Of a stretch of DNA of 15,379 nucleotides, positions 1 to 8,865 are shown one piece after another. The notes below the pieces were generated by a model that was given only the letters and a program-made list of their open reading frames with translations, did no database searches and was not told where the DNA came from. This DNA comes from CAYXBG01 sp964463145 (GTDB lineage: Bacteria > Acidobacteriota > UBA6911 > RPQK01 > CBDAPI01): positions 1-15,379 of the forward strand of contig CAYXBG010000037.1 of assembly GCA_964463145.1 (NCBI GenBank), read 5' to 3'. The first letter of the stretch is position 1. The number at the start of each line of letters is the position of its first letter. Both the position numbers and the translations under genes were made by a program.

Positions 1-278
1 TAGCCCAGCAGGACGTAAAAAACAAGCGCCTCGAACCAGTCCCACTTCAATTAAGAAATGCACCCACGTCATTGATGAAAGATTTGGGATATGGAGACAA
101 ATACGAATACGCACACAACGCTCCCGAAGGGCTTACTCGGATGGCATGTCTACCTGAAAATCTAGACGGAGTACGTTACTATGTGCCAACTGAACGGGGT
201 AAGGAACAGGAATACAAGAAACGTCTCGAGGCCTTATTTAGATTCAAAAAAACCGATAAGAACTCAAACCCTGAATAA
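1..278 (+). CDS. rarA: Replication-associated recombination protein A, C-terminal end (partial)
   Basis: This is the last 91 codons of a gene that begins before the window; the frame is open from base 3 to the TAA at 276-278. RarA (MgsA) is a cytoplasmic AAA+ ATPase of the clamp-loader clade that acts at stalled or broken replication forks. The visible part is its C-terminal MgsA domain. It reads LRNAPTSLMKDLGYG, then KYEYAHNAPEG, then YYVPTERGKEQEYKKRLEAL, which match the family's conserved ending (LRNAPTxLMKxLGYG, YxYAHD, FYxPTxRGxExxxxxRL). The ATPase domain lies outside the window. The tail after the conserved block is short and lysine-rich. The identification rests on recalled family motifs and is strong. 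The next gene starts 41 bases downstream on the same strand. Confidence 0.9.
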   Translation, partial: AQQDVKNKRLEPVPLQLRNAPTSLMKDLGYGDKYEYAHNAPEGLTRMACLPENLDGVRYYVPTERGKEQEYKKRLEALFRFKKTDKNSNPE

Positions 279-319
279 TAGCGGACCCTCTTGATAACCA
301 TTCGCAGCCAACGACCAAA

Positions 320-1330
320 ATGGAAGAATTTTTAGACCACTTTGTCTCTCAACTAAATTGGCCTCTGCTCACAACAATGATAATTGTAAGCCTAGTGCTA
401 TTAGGTAAAGGTGCGGATTGGTTGGTAGACCAGGCGGTAAGACTATCCTCCCAAAGTGGCATCCCAAAGGTCGTAGTAGGTGCCACCATAGTTAGTCTCG
501 GCACTACTGCTCCTGAGGCCGCGGTTTCGGTCTTGGCTGCTATTCAGGGCAAACCAGGACTAGCGCTCGGTAACGCGGTAGGCTCAATTATCTGTGACAC
601 TGGGTTGATCCTGGGTTTGGCCTGCCTAATTTCCCCACTACCACTAGACCGTAGCGTGGTCAATCGACAGGGATGGATCCAGTTCTTCTCCGGTATTCTT
701 CTGGTATTGGCCTGCTTTCCCGGATCTTGGGAAACAGCAACTTCTGAAGGTGGACAACTTCCTAAGTTGGTCGGTTTTGGATTTCTTGGTCTGCTAGTGA
801 TTTACATGTGGTATACGGTTCGACAAGCCCGTCGAGGAGATAGATCTGATGAAAAACCTCAGATGATTCCTGGGTCTTACACTCTAATTCTAGGAAAACT
901 CGTTGGCGCAGTAGGACTAGTGGTCAGTGCTTCATACTTACTCATTCCAGCCGTCAGTGAAGCAGCCTTTCGCATGGATGTACCAGAAAGCATAGTAGCT
1001 GCCACGATGGTGGCTTTTGGAACATCTCTTCCAGAACTGGTCACCGCTATCACTTCTGCCTGGCGAGGACACGGGGAACTCGCAGTGGGCAACGTAGTAG
1101 GAGCAGATATCCTCAATGTATTATTCGTGGCCGGTGCTGCTGCTGCCGTAACAAGTGGAGGACTTCCCGCCCCAAGTCACTTTTTTACTTTATATTTTCC
1201 ATCGATGATTTTCATTTTAGTAGTATTCCGGATTGGAATCTTCTTTTGTAAAGACCACCTCACTCGGCCATTCGGGGTAATTCTGGTATTTGCCTACCTG
1301 GCCGTAACAGTAATGGGCTATCTGAATTGA
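320..1330 (+). CDS. CaCA-family calcium/sodium antiporter (YrbG-like)
   Basis: This is a 336-residue integral membrane protein with about ten hydrophobic segments, of usual length for bacterial YrbG/CaxA-type exchangers. It shows the two inverted alpha repeats of the family. Repeat 1 has GATIVSLGTTAPE (54-66) and GNAVGSIICD (84-93). Repeat 2 has AATMVAFGTSLPE (227-239) and GNVVGADILN (257-266). The paired glutamates E66 and E239 are the expected cation-binding acids, and D263 lies where the archaeal NCX_Mj exchanger has its second-repeat aspartate. At the matching first-repeat position the usual Asn is replaced by Ile (I90), so ion preference is uncertain. A hydrophilic loop (about 168-182) separates the halves. 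The probable role is exchange of Ca2+ or another cation against Na+ or H+ across the inner membrane. No clear Shine-Dalgarno precedes the ATG, so it may be read from the rarA transcript. The stop is TGA. Confidence 0.88.
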   Translation: MEEFLDHFVSQLNWPLLTTMIIVSLVLLGKGADWLVDQAVRLSSQSGIPKVVVGATIVSLGTTAPEAAVSVLAAIQGKPGLALGNAVGSIICDTGLILGLACLISPLPLDRSVVNRQGWIQFFSGILLVLACFPGSWETATSEGGQLPKLVGFGFLGLLVIYMWYTVRQARRGDRSDEKPQMIPGSYTLILGKLVGAVGLVVSASYLLIPAVSEAAFRMDVPESIVAATMVAFGTSLPELVTAITSAWRGHGELAVGNVVGADILNVLFVAGAAAAVTSGGLPAPSHFFTLYFPSMIFILVVFRIGIFFCKDHLTRPFGVILVFAYLAVTVMGYLN

Positions 1331-1428
1331 CAAAAGGCCTTGAAAACATCGATGTGAAAACAGATCCGAAAAAACTGGAAACAACAGAAGAATCACCTAA
1401 AAAAAGCTTATCCACAGATTTAAATTAG
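1327..1428 (+). CDS. Possible 33-aa Lys/Glu-rich small ORF overlapping the antiporter stop
   Basis: A TTG codon at 1327-1329 overlaps the antiporter stop (TTGA) and opens 33 codons ending in TAG at 1426-1428. The predicted peptide is highly charged (about one third Lys or Glu), with no hydrophobic stretch and no recognised family. The overlap would permit translational coupling. Against it: there is no Shine-Dalgarno of its own, the start is a rare one, and the length is easily reached by chance. The remainder of the gap to 1583 holds the fumarase leader. Confidence 0.15.
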   Translation: MTKGLENIDVKTDPKKLETTEESPKKSLSTDLN

Positions 1429-1583
1429 TCTTTAGAGTATGAATCATCATTCAAGAGTCTGAACTCAATACGGCTAGTTTCACACCTATGATTAATCATC
1501 GTTCTCTTACTGGATCAACATACCCCCTCCCGGAAGACGGCCATAGAGGGTAAGATAAAGTCTTCACAAGAAAGGAGTCTGGC

Positions 1584-3248
1584 ATGTCCGAGTTTCAGTT
1601 CCAGAAGATGTTCGAGCATAGCGGAGAGAAGATTTCGTACCGCAAGCTCACCTCTGATCACGTGTCCACGGCAATATTCGAAAGCCGCCAGATCCTCAAA
1701 ATATCTCCTTCTGCCCTCACGCTATTAGCCCAAGAGGCAATGGATGATGTGAGCCACCTACTAAGGTCCAGCCATTTAATTCAATTGTCGAAGATTCTTG
1801 AAGACCCTCAGGCATCTGAGAACGATCGCTTCGTTGCTCTAGAATTACTCAAGAATGCCAATATTGCAGCAGGGCGTGTCTTGCCTGGATGCCAGGACAC
1901 CGGTACGGCCATTGTCATGGGTTACAAAGGTGAAAATGTGTTCACGTCTGGCGACGATACTGAAGCTCTTTCAAGAGGCATATATCAAGCCTTTCAAGAA
2001 CGAAATCTGAGATACTCACAGATGGCACCATTGGACATGTTTGCAGAAGTCAATACTGGCACTAACCTTCCCGCCCAAATCGAAATCTATTCAGAAGCTG
2101 GTGATGAATAGAAGTTCCTGTTCATCGCAAAGGGGGGCGGCTCTGCTAATAAAACGTTTCTCTATCAGGAGACAAAAGCTCTACTCAATCCCGAATCACT
2201 CATCTCTTTTATTTCCGAAAAAATTCTGACTATTGGAACCTCGGCTTGCCCGCCCTATCATCTCGCACTCGTAATTGGAGGAACATCTGCAGAATTAACC
2301 CTCAAAACGGTCAAACTTGCTAGCTGCCATTACTTGGACGACTTACCTACATCAGGGAATAGGTTTGGGCGTGCTTTTCGCGATCTGGAAATGGAAAAAA
2401 CCATCTTCAATCTGTGCACTGATATCGGGATCGGGGCTCAGTTTGGAGGTAAATACTTTGCGCATGACGTACGAGTTATCCGGCTTCCTCGACATGGTGC
2501 CTCCTGTCCTGTCGGTCTTGGTGTCTCCTGTTCAGCAGATCGTCAGATTCTGGGAAAAATTAATCGGGACGGTATCTTTCTGGAAAAGCTAGAGTCTAAC
2601 CCCGCCCAATATCTACCAGGAGAGACAGAGGATTCCCTGGGGAAAGATGTAGTAAAGATAGATCTAAACAAACCTATGGAACAGATTCTCGCTCAACTAC
2701 GGGAGAATCCCATTGCCACTCGCTTATCTTTGACCGGTCCAATGGTAGTAGCTCGAGACATCGCCCATGCTCGACTTAAAGAACGACTCGATCGTGGAGA
2801 CGACCTGCCTAAGTACTTTAAAGATCATGTGGTCTATTACGCTGGCCCGGCCAAAAAACCAGACGGGCTAACTTCAGGCTCTTTCGGTCCCACCACAGCA
2901 GGGCGCATGGATTCTTACGTTAGTCTATTCCAAAAGCATGGCGCCAGTATGGTCATGTTGGCCAAAGGGAACCGGTCCAAGCAAGTTAGTGATGCTTGTG
3001 CTGCTAGTGGAGGATTTTACCTAGGATCGATCGGAGGTCCTGCAGCCCGACTAGCTGAACATAGCATTCGCAAAGTAGAGGTTCTTGATTATGAGGACCT
3101 AGGTATGGAAGCAATTTGGCGCATCGAAGTTGAGGATTTTCCTGCCTTCGTGGTCATCAACCATGAAGGAGAAGACTTCTATGCGAACCTTGTCAAGCAT
3201 CGGTCCCGCCCCCTTATAAAAATCAATCCGGCCAGGGAAGAAACCTAA
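1584..3248 (+). pseudogene. fumA: Class I fumarate hydratase ([4Fe-4S]) interrupted by one in-frame TAG
   Basis: This enzyme interconverts fumarate and L-malate in the citric acid cycle, using a [4Fe-4S] cluster. The frame spans 555 codons, close to the usual single-chain length (about 545), and matches FumA-type proteins from end to end. N-terminal landmarks are ENDRFVALELLKNA (79-92), LPGCQDTGTAI (100-110) and EVNTGTNLPAQI (145-156). C-terminal landmarks are GGTSAE, GAQFGGKYFAHDVRVIRLP, GPTTAGRMDSYV and KGNRSKQVSDAC. The cluster cysteines appear to be C103, C222 and C316, spaced as in E. coli FumA. Codon 176 is TAG (2109-2111) where E. coli FumA has Tyr (DEYKFL becomes DE-stop-KFL). The frame does not shift, and the downstream part is fully conserved. 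The gene starts at an ATG preceded by AAAGGAG and ends with TAA. The gene is either a very recent nonsense mutant, a base error in the sequence, or suppressed. The break is not at the alpha/beta junction of two-subunit fumarases. Confidence 0.9.
2109..2111 (+). other. In-frame amber codon inside fumarase
   Basis: TAG sits between GAT GAA and AAG TTC, where the family has a tyrosine codon (TAT or TAC). One third-position change would explain it. No in-frame ATG, GTG or TTG occurs from here until the TTG at 2334, which lies within conserved sequence, so restart just after the stop is unlikely. TAG also ends mutM, recA and the rsh gene here, so it is a normal stop codon in this genome. Confidence 0.9.
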
Positions 3249-3310
3249 CCCCTCATCTACTTCTCAGCACGAACTGCATCTAGTCGTCTCTGAAAAATAC
3301 ATAAGGCAAA

Positions 3311-4249
3311 TCAGCGAACTGTGAATTTCTGAACCCGCATTCCATTGTGGACGTCCACAACATACACCGCACCATCGAGACCAACCGCTATATCGTGGGC
3401 CCAGTAGAATTGTCCATCATAGCTTCCATAGGAACCCCATTTTGCAATAATTTTCCCATTCATATCTAACTTAACCACTCGATTACGCATTGGAGTCTCA
3501 GCGACCATATCTCCACCATCGACAATAAAAATACTACCATCGCGACCGACGTCAATACCCCATGGTCGGCCCAGCGCTGAACTCTTCCACTCATTCAAAA
3601 AAGTTCCATCCCCCTTGAAAATCTGAACCCGAACATTTCTCCTATCAGCCACATAGACCCTACCCCTGGCATCGATTGCAATCCCGTGAGGTTCATTAAA
3701 CTCGCCTTTTCCTTCTCCCTTCCGGCCCCACTCCATAAGAAATTCACCAGTCCCACTAAACTTGGCAATCCGATTGTTTCCATAACCATCTGAAACATAA
3801 ATGGTTCCATCTCTTGCGATTCCAACATCAGTAGGCTTATTGAAATGACTCTCATCCTGCCCGGCTACCCCCTCTGTTCCCAGACTTAATAAGAGCTTTC
3901 CTTCATGGCTAAATTGAAACACCTGATGAGCAGCTGTATCCGTTACCCATACATTATCCTGAGAGTCGACGGCCATACCGTGTTCTGCCTGAAAAAGACC
4001 ATCACCCCAAGATTGCAATACCCTACCAGTAGAAGCCTCGAAGCATATAACAGGTCCTTCTCCTCGGTGAAAAACCCAAACATGATTGTGTGAATCGACT
4101 GCAACTCCAGACACTGGACCTAATGCGTATCCTTCAGGTAAGGACGGCCAGCCATGTACCACCCTATAAGACTGGGATGCGCCAGCTAGAACTTGCGAGC
4201 TAAAGGATAGTAGGAAAAATAACGGTAGGGACAATAAAAAACGTCGCAT
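3311..4249 (-). CDS. Secreted NHL beta-propeller, peptidyl-alpha-hydroxyglycine alpha-amidating lyase (PAL) family
   Basis: This 312-residue protein has a clear Sec signal peptide (MRRF, a hydrophobic core, then a probable cut after about residue 22, LAGA), so it is exported. The rest is NHL-type beta-propeller repeats (for example GVAVDSHNHVWVF, GMAVDSQDNVWVTD, GIARDGTIYVSD, GIAIDARGRVYVAD, DIAVGLDGAVYVVD). The match to animal PAL goes beyond the fold. VFHRG carries R62, WVTDTAAHQVF follows H90, VSDGYGNNRIAKF carries Y146, EPHGIAIDARGRVYVADR carries H188, and AHDIAVG carries H285. These fit the recalled rat PAL residues Arg533, His585, Tyr654, His690 and His786, the zinc and catalytic set. 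PAL cleaves peptidyl-alpha-hydroxyglycine to an amidated peptide and glyoxylate. Bacterial substrates are not known to me, and no PHM-type monooxygenase is present here. GGAG lies upstream of the ATG. It is convergent with fumarase and appears monocistronic. The family call is strong; the activity is inferred. Confidence 0.85.
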   Translation of the reverse strand: MRRFLLSLPLFFLLSFSSQVLAGASQSYRVVHGWPSLPEGYALGPVSGVAVDSHNHVWVFHRGEGPVICFEASTGRVLQSWGDGLFQAEHGMAVDSQDNVWVTDTAAHQVFQFSHEGKLLLSLGTEGVAGQDESHFNKPTDVGIARDGTIYVSDGYGNNRIAKFSGTGEFLMEWGRKGEGKGEFNEPHGIAIDARGRVYVADRRNVRVQIFKGDGTFLNEWKSSALGRPWGIDVGRDGSIFIVDGGDMVAETPMRNRVVKLDMNGKIIAKWGSYGSYDGQFYWAHDIAVGLDGAVYVVDVHNGMRVQKFTVR

Positions 4250-4348
4250 AATAAAATCTCCAGACTAAAATCTTTTCCGTTTTCACTACACTGGCCTTGC
4301 AAAAAACCAGTTAAGAAATTACTTTAATTCCCAATCTTAATTAACTGT

Positions 4349-4392
4349 AAATAAAATAAAAAGCCCCTGAGAGTATTTCCACTCTCAGGGGC
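4349..4392 (-). terminator. Intrinsic terminator of the 23S-5S unit
   Basis: A perfect 12-bp stem (4363-4374 with 4381-4392) encloses a six-base loop. On the minus strand it is followed at once by TTTTTATTTTATTT. It starts seven bases after the 5S 3' end, as expected for an rRNA operon terminator. Confidence 0.93.
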
Positions 4393-4398
4393 ATATAA

Positions 4399-4514
4399 TC
4401 CGGCAACTACCTACTTTCCCACACAGTCACCCATGCAGTATCATCGGCGCTGGAGGGCTTAACTTCTGTGTTCGGGATGGGAACAGGTGTACCCCCTCCG
4501 CTAAAGTCACCGGA
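4399..4514 (-). rRNA. rrf: 5S ribosomal RNA
   Basis: This is about 116 nt. The minus strand begins TCCGGTGACTTTAGCGGAGG and ends with GGTAGTTGCCGGA, and the two ends pair to form helix I. The core contains the universal stretch around CCCATCCCGAACACAGAAG. It lies 69 bases after 23S, with no tRNA between, and just before the intrinsic terminator. Ends are set from helix pairing and may be off by one or two bases. Confidence 0.95.
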
Positions 4515-4565
4515 AACCTTGATTGACAACAAATGCAAATTCTCAGGCCAAATTCCACAAATTCT

Positions 4566-4583
4566 GTGTAACAGAACATTCTA

Positions 4584-4591
<8 letters not shown>
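4566..4591 (-). other. 3' arm of the 23S processing stem
   Basis: On the minus-strand transcript this arm pairs with 7541-7566 over 26 positions, with one mismatch and one G-U pair. It closes the whole 23S sequence into a loop. Such stems around pre-23S rRNA are the standard RNase III substrate; processing at this site is inferred. Confidence 0.8.
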
Positions 4592-7540
<2,949 letters not shown>

Positions 7541-7548
<8 letters not shown>

Positions 7549-7566
7549 TAGAATATTCTGGTACAC
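7541..7566 (-). other. 5' arm of the 23S processing stem
   Basis: This is the partner of 4566-4591. The minus strand reads GTGTACCAGAATATTCTAGG and runs on into the 23S 5' end. Only one position is mismatched and one is G-U, so the stem extends well beyond the mature rRNA ends. Confidence 0.8.
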
Positions 7567-7597
7567 AAAACATTCGGTCTTACTTGTGGTTTTGCCC

Positions 7598-7623
7598 TTT
7601 GAATGATTTCCTCATCATTCAAA
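7598..7623 (-). other. Hairpin in the 23S leader
   Basis: A perfect 10-bp stem (TTTGAATGAT on the minus strand pairs with ATCATTCAAA) has a six-base loop. No U-run follows, so it is not a terminator. It lies between the boxA-like element and the 23S processing stem, and may help folding or processing of the leader. Confidence 0.55.
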
Positions 7624-7641
7624 TTATTCGCATTCTCTAAA

Positions 7642-7653
7642 TTTTCAAAGATC
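7642..7653 (-). promoter_or_regulatory. boxA-like antitermination element in the 23S leader
   Basis: The minus strand reads GATCTTTGAAAA, close to the boxA of bacterial rRNA leaders (TGCTCTTTGAAAA type), where NusB and S10 bind to prevent early termination. It follows within four bases of a small hairpin (7657-7672, ACGCT/AGCGT), giving the hairpin-then-boxA order known from rRNA leaders. A second hairpin (7673-7692, CGTTGTC/GACAACG) precedes that. Recognised by motif only. Confidence 0.6.
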
Positions 7654-7696
7654 TCTACGCTCCTAGAAGCGTCGTTGTCCCTAAAGACAACGGCCA

Positions 7697-7726
7697 ATTG
7701 TACGTAGACTACTTCCCGCCTGTCAA
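7697..7726 (-). promoter_or_regulatory. Promoter of the 23S-5S unit
   Basis: On the minus strand, a perfect -35 box TTGACA (7721-7726) is followed after 18 bases by TACAAT (7697-7702), one base from the -10 consensus. Transcription would begin near 7690, giving a leader of about 140 bases before mature 23S. The 371 bases between mutM and 23S hold only this promoter and the leader elements; I see no gene or tRNA in them. Confidence 0.75.
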
Positions 7727-7919
7727 CAAGACTATCGCAATTTCACACATCTTAATCAGTACAGACTGGACTCTAATAACTACATTTTTCTGGGGATATT
7801 AATCCAAAGACAAACCGCAGGTAGTCAAGGTAGACTTCAGAAGACTTTGATTCTCTTAACGAAATGCCTGCCGGAATGGATTTTTTTAGAGTTTTGCCAT
7901 CTCAATTCCACTTGAGGAG

Positions 7920-8837
7920 CTACCCACATCTCCACCTGCCTGACTTCTTCTGACCTGCCCTTGGTTGGCATACTTCGCAGAAGTGAGTGCCTCGATTGCT
8001 GATAAATATTTTTTTTATCTCCACACCACACACCCGGCATGGAGATCCTTCCCGGCCATATACCCTCAGTTCTTCTTGGTGGGTGCCTTCCCGACCATCA
8101 CTGTCGATGTAGTCCCGCAGAGTAGTCCCGCCAAATTTTATCGCTTTCTCCAAAACTCTTTTGACACTTTGAAAAAGCCGCTCTCTTTCAAAAATCCGGA
8201 TGCGATTTATTCTTCTGCAAGGATGAATGCCGGAAACAAACAATGCTTCATCTGCATATATGTTTCCAACTCCAGCCACAAACCTCTGATCCAAAAGGAG
8301 GGACTTAATCCGTACCTTCCTCTCTCTGCAATTATCCAAAAAAACATCCAGTGAGTACTCTTCTGAAAAAGGCTCCATTCCTACCCGAGAAAAAAATCTA
8401 TCCCGCCTTGCTTCTTCATGGGTGAACAAGTAGATCCTCCCGAAAGTTCTTATATCCCTGTAGCAAAGACTTTTTCCATTCTCAAAATGAATCTGCAAAT
8501 GTGTATGCTGATCGGGAGAATGCTGCCTAACTCGCTGTAAACCCGTTGTCGGGTGTCGGAAGAAGTGCGGAGAATCAGAACGAGACGTATCACGCAAAGT
8601 AAGTTGCCCCGGCATTCCGAGGTGAATGACTAGATCATGCTCACTCAAACGAAATATTAAAAACTTCCCGAGACGATCAAGTCTTTGGATTCTATCTCCA
8701 AGAAGTACTTGCCTGAACCAATCCCTCGCTACCTGGAAAACTCTACAGGAGTGACTTTCGACATCAACAATCTCAATGTTCTCACACTGGCCCATTAAAC
8801 CCAGCCGGATTGTTTCTACTTCGGGTAGTTCAGGCAT
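7920..8837 (-). CDS. mutM: Formamidopyrimidine-DNA glycosylase (Fpg/MutM)
   Basis: This is a base-excision repair enzyme that removes 8-oxoguanine and formamidopyrimidines and nicks the site by beta,delta-elimination. It starts MPELPEVET, so after Met removal Pro is the catalytic nucleophile and the next Glu the acid. Other landmarks are K58 in RLGKF, HLGMPG (72-77), AGVGNIYADEALF (188-200) with the DNA-contacting Asn192, and a C-terminal zinc finger with C267, C270, C287 and C290 around RGTHFC. It is 305 residues, longer than the usual 270 or so. The extra length is a His/Arg-rich insertion at about 84-110, between HLGMPG and the next beta strand, plus about 15 residues after the finger. The start is supported by GAGGTG eight bases upstream. 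It follows the symporter stop by 28 bases, so the two are probably co-transcribed. The stop is TAG. Confidence 0.95.
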   Translation of the reverse strand: MPELPEVETIRLGLMGQCENIEIVDVESHSCRVFQVARDWFRQVLLGDRIQRLDRLGKFLIFRLSEHDLVIHLGMPGQLTLRDTSRSDSPHFFRHPTTGLQRVRQHSPDQHTHLQIHFENGKSLCYRDIRTFGRIYLFTHEEARRDRFFSRVGMEPFSEEYSLDVFLDNCRERKVRIKSLLLDQRFVAGVGNIYADEALFVSGIHPCRRINRIRIFERERLFQSVKRVLEKAIKFGGTTLRDYIDSDGREGTHQEELRVYGREGSPCRVCGVEIKKIFISNRGTHFCEVCQPRAGQKKSGRWRCG

Positions 8838-8865
8838 TGCTCGTCACCTCATCTTCAGGCGAATA

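Noticed and set aside
1488..1499. Perfect 12-base palindrome ATGATTAATCAT upstream of fumarase
   Set aside because: A few perfect 12-base palindromes are expected by chance in a window this long, and no second copy or promoter context supports a site.
2109..2111. TAG reassigned to a sense codon or pyrrolysine in this genome
   Set aside because: mutM, recA and rsh end with TAG exactly where their families end, so TAG terminates here; no suppressor tRNA or pyl gene is in the window.
2317..2592. Alternative-frame ORF of 91 codons over the fumarase
   Set aside because: It overlaps the strongly conserved fumarase frame, which explains the sequence.
2112..3248. Separate beta-subunit fumarase gene downstream of the TAG
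   Set aside because: The break falls in the middle of the alpha-type region, no usable start follows the TAG, and the sequence continues codon by codon without a gap.
7549..7919. 16S rRNA or spacer tRNA upstream of 23S
   Set aside because: The 371-base gap is too short for 16S and no cloverleaf or 16S landmark is present.
7837..8040. 67-codon minus-strand ORF next to and overlapping mutM
   Set aside because: It is out of frame with the mutM zinc-finger end, which has clear motifs, and resembles nothing.
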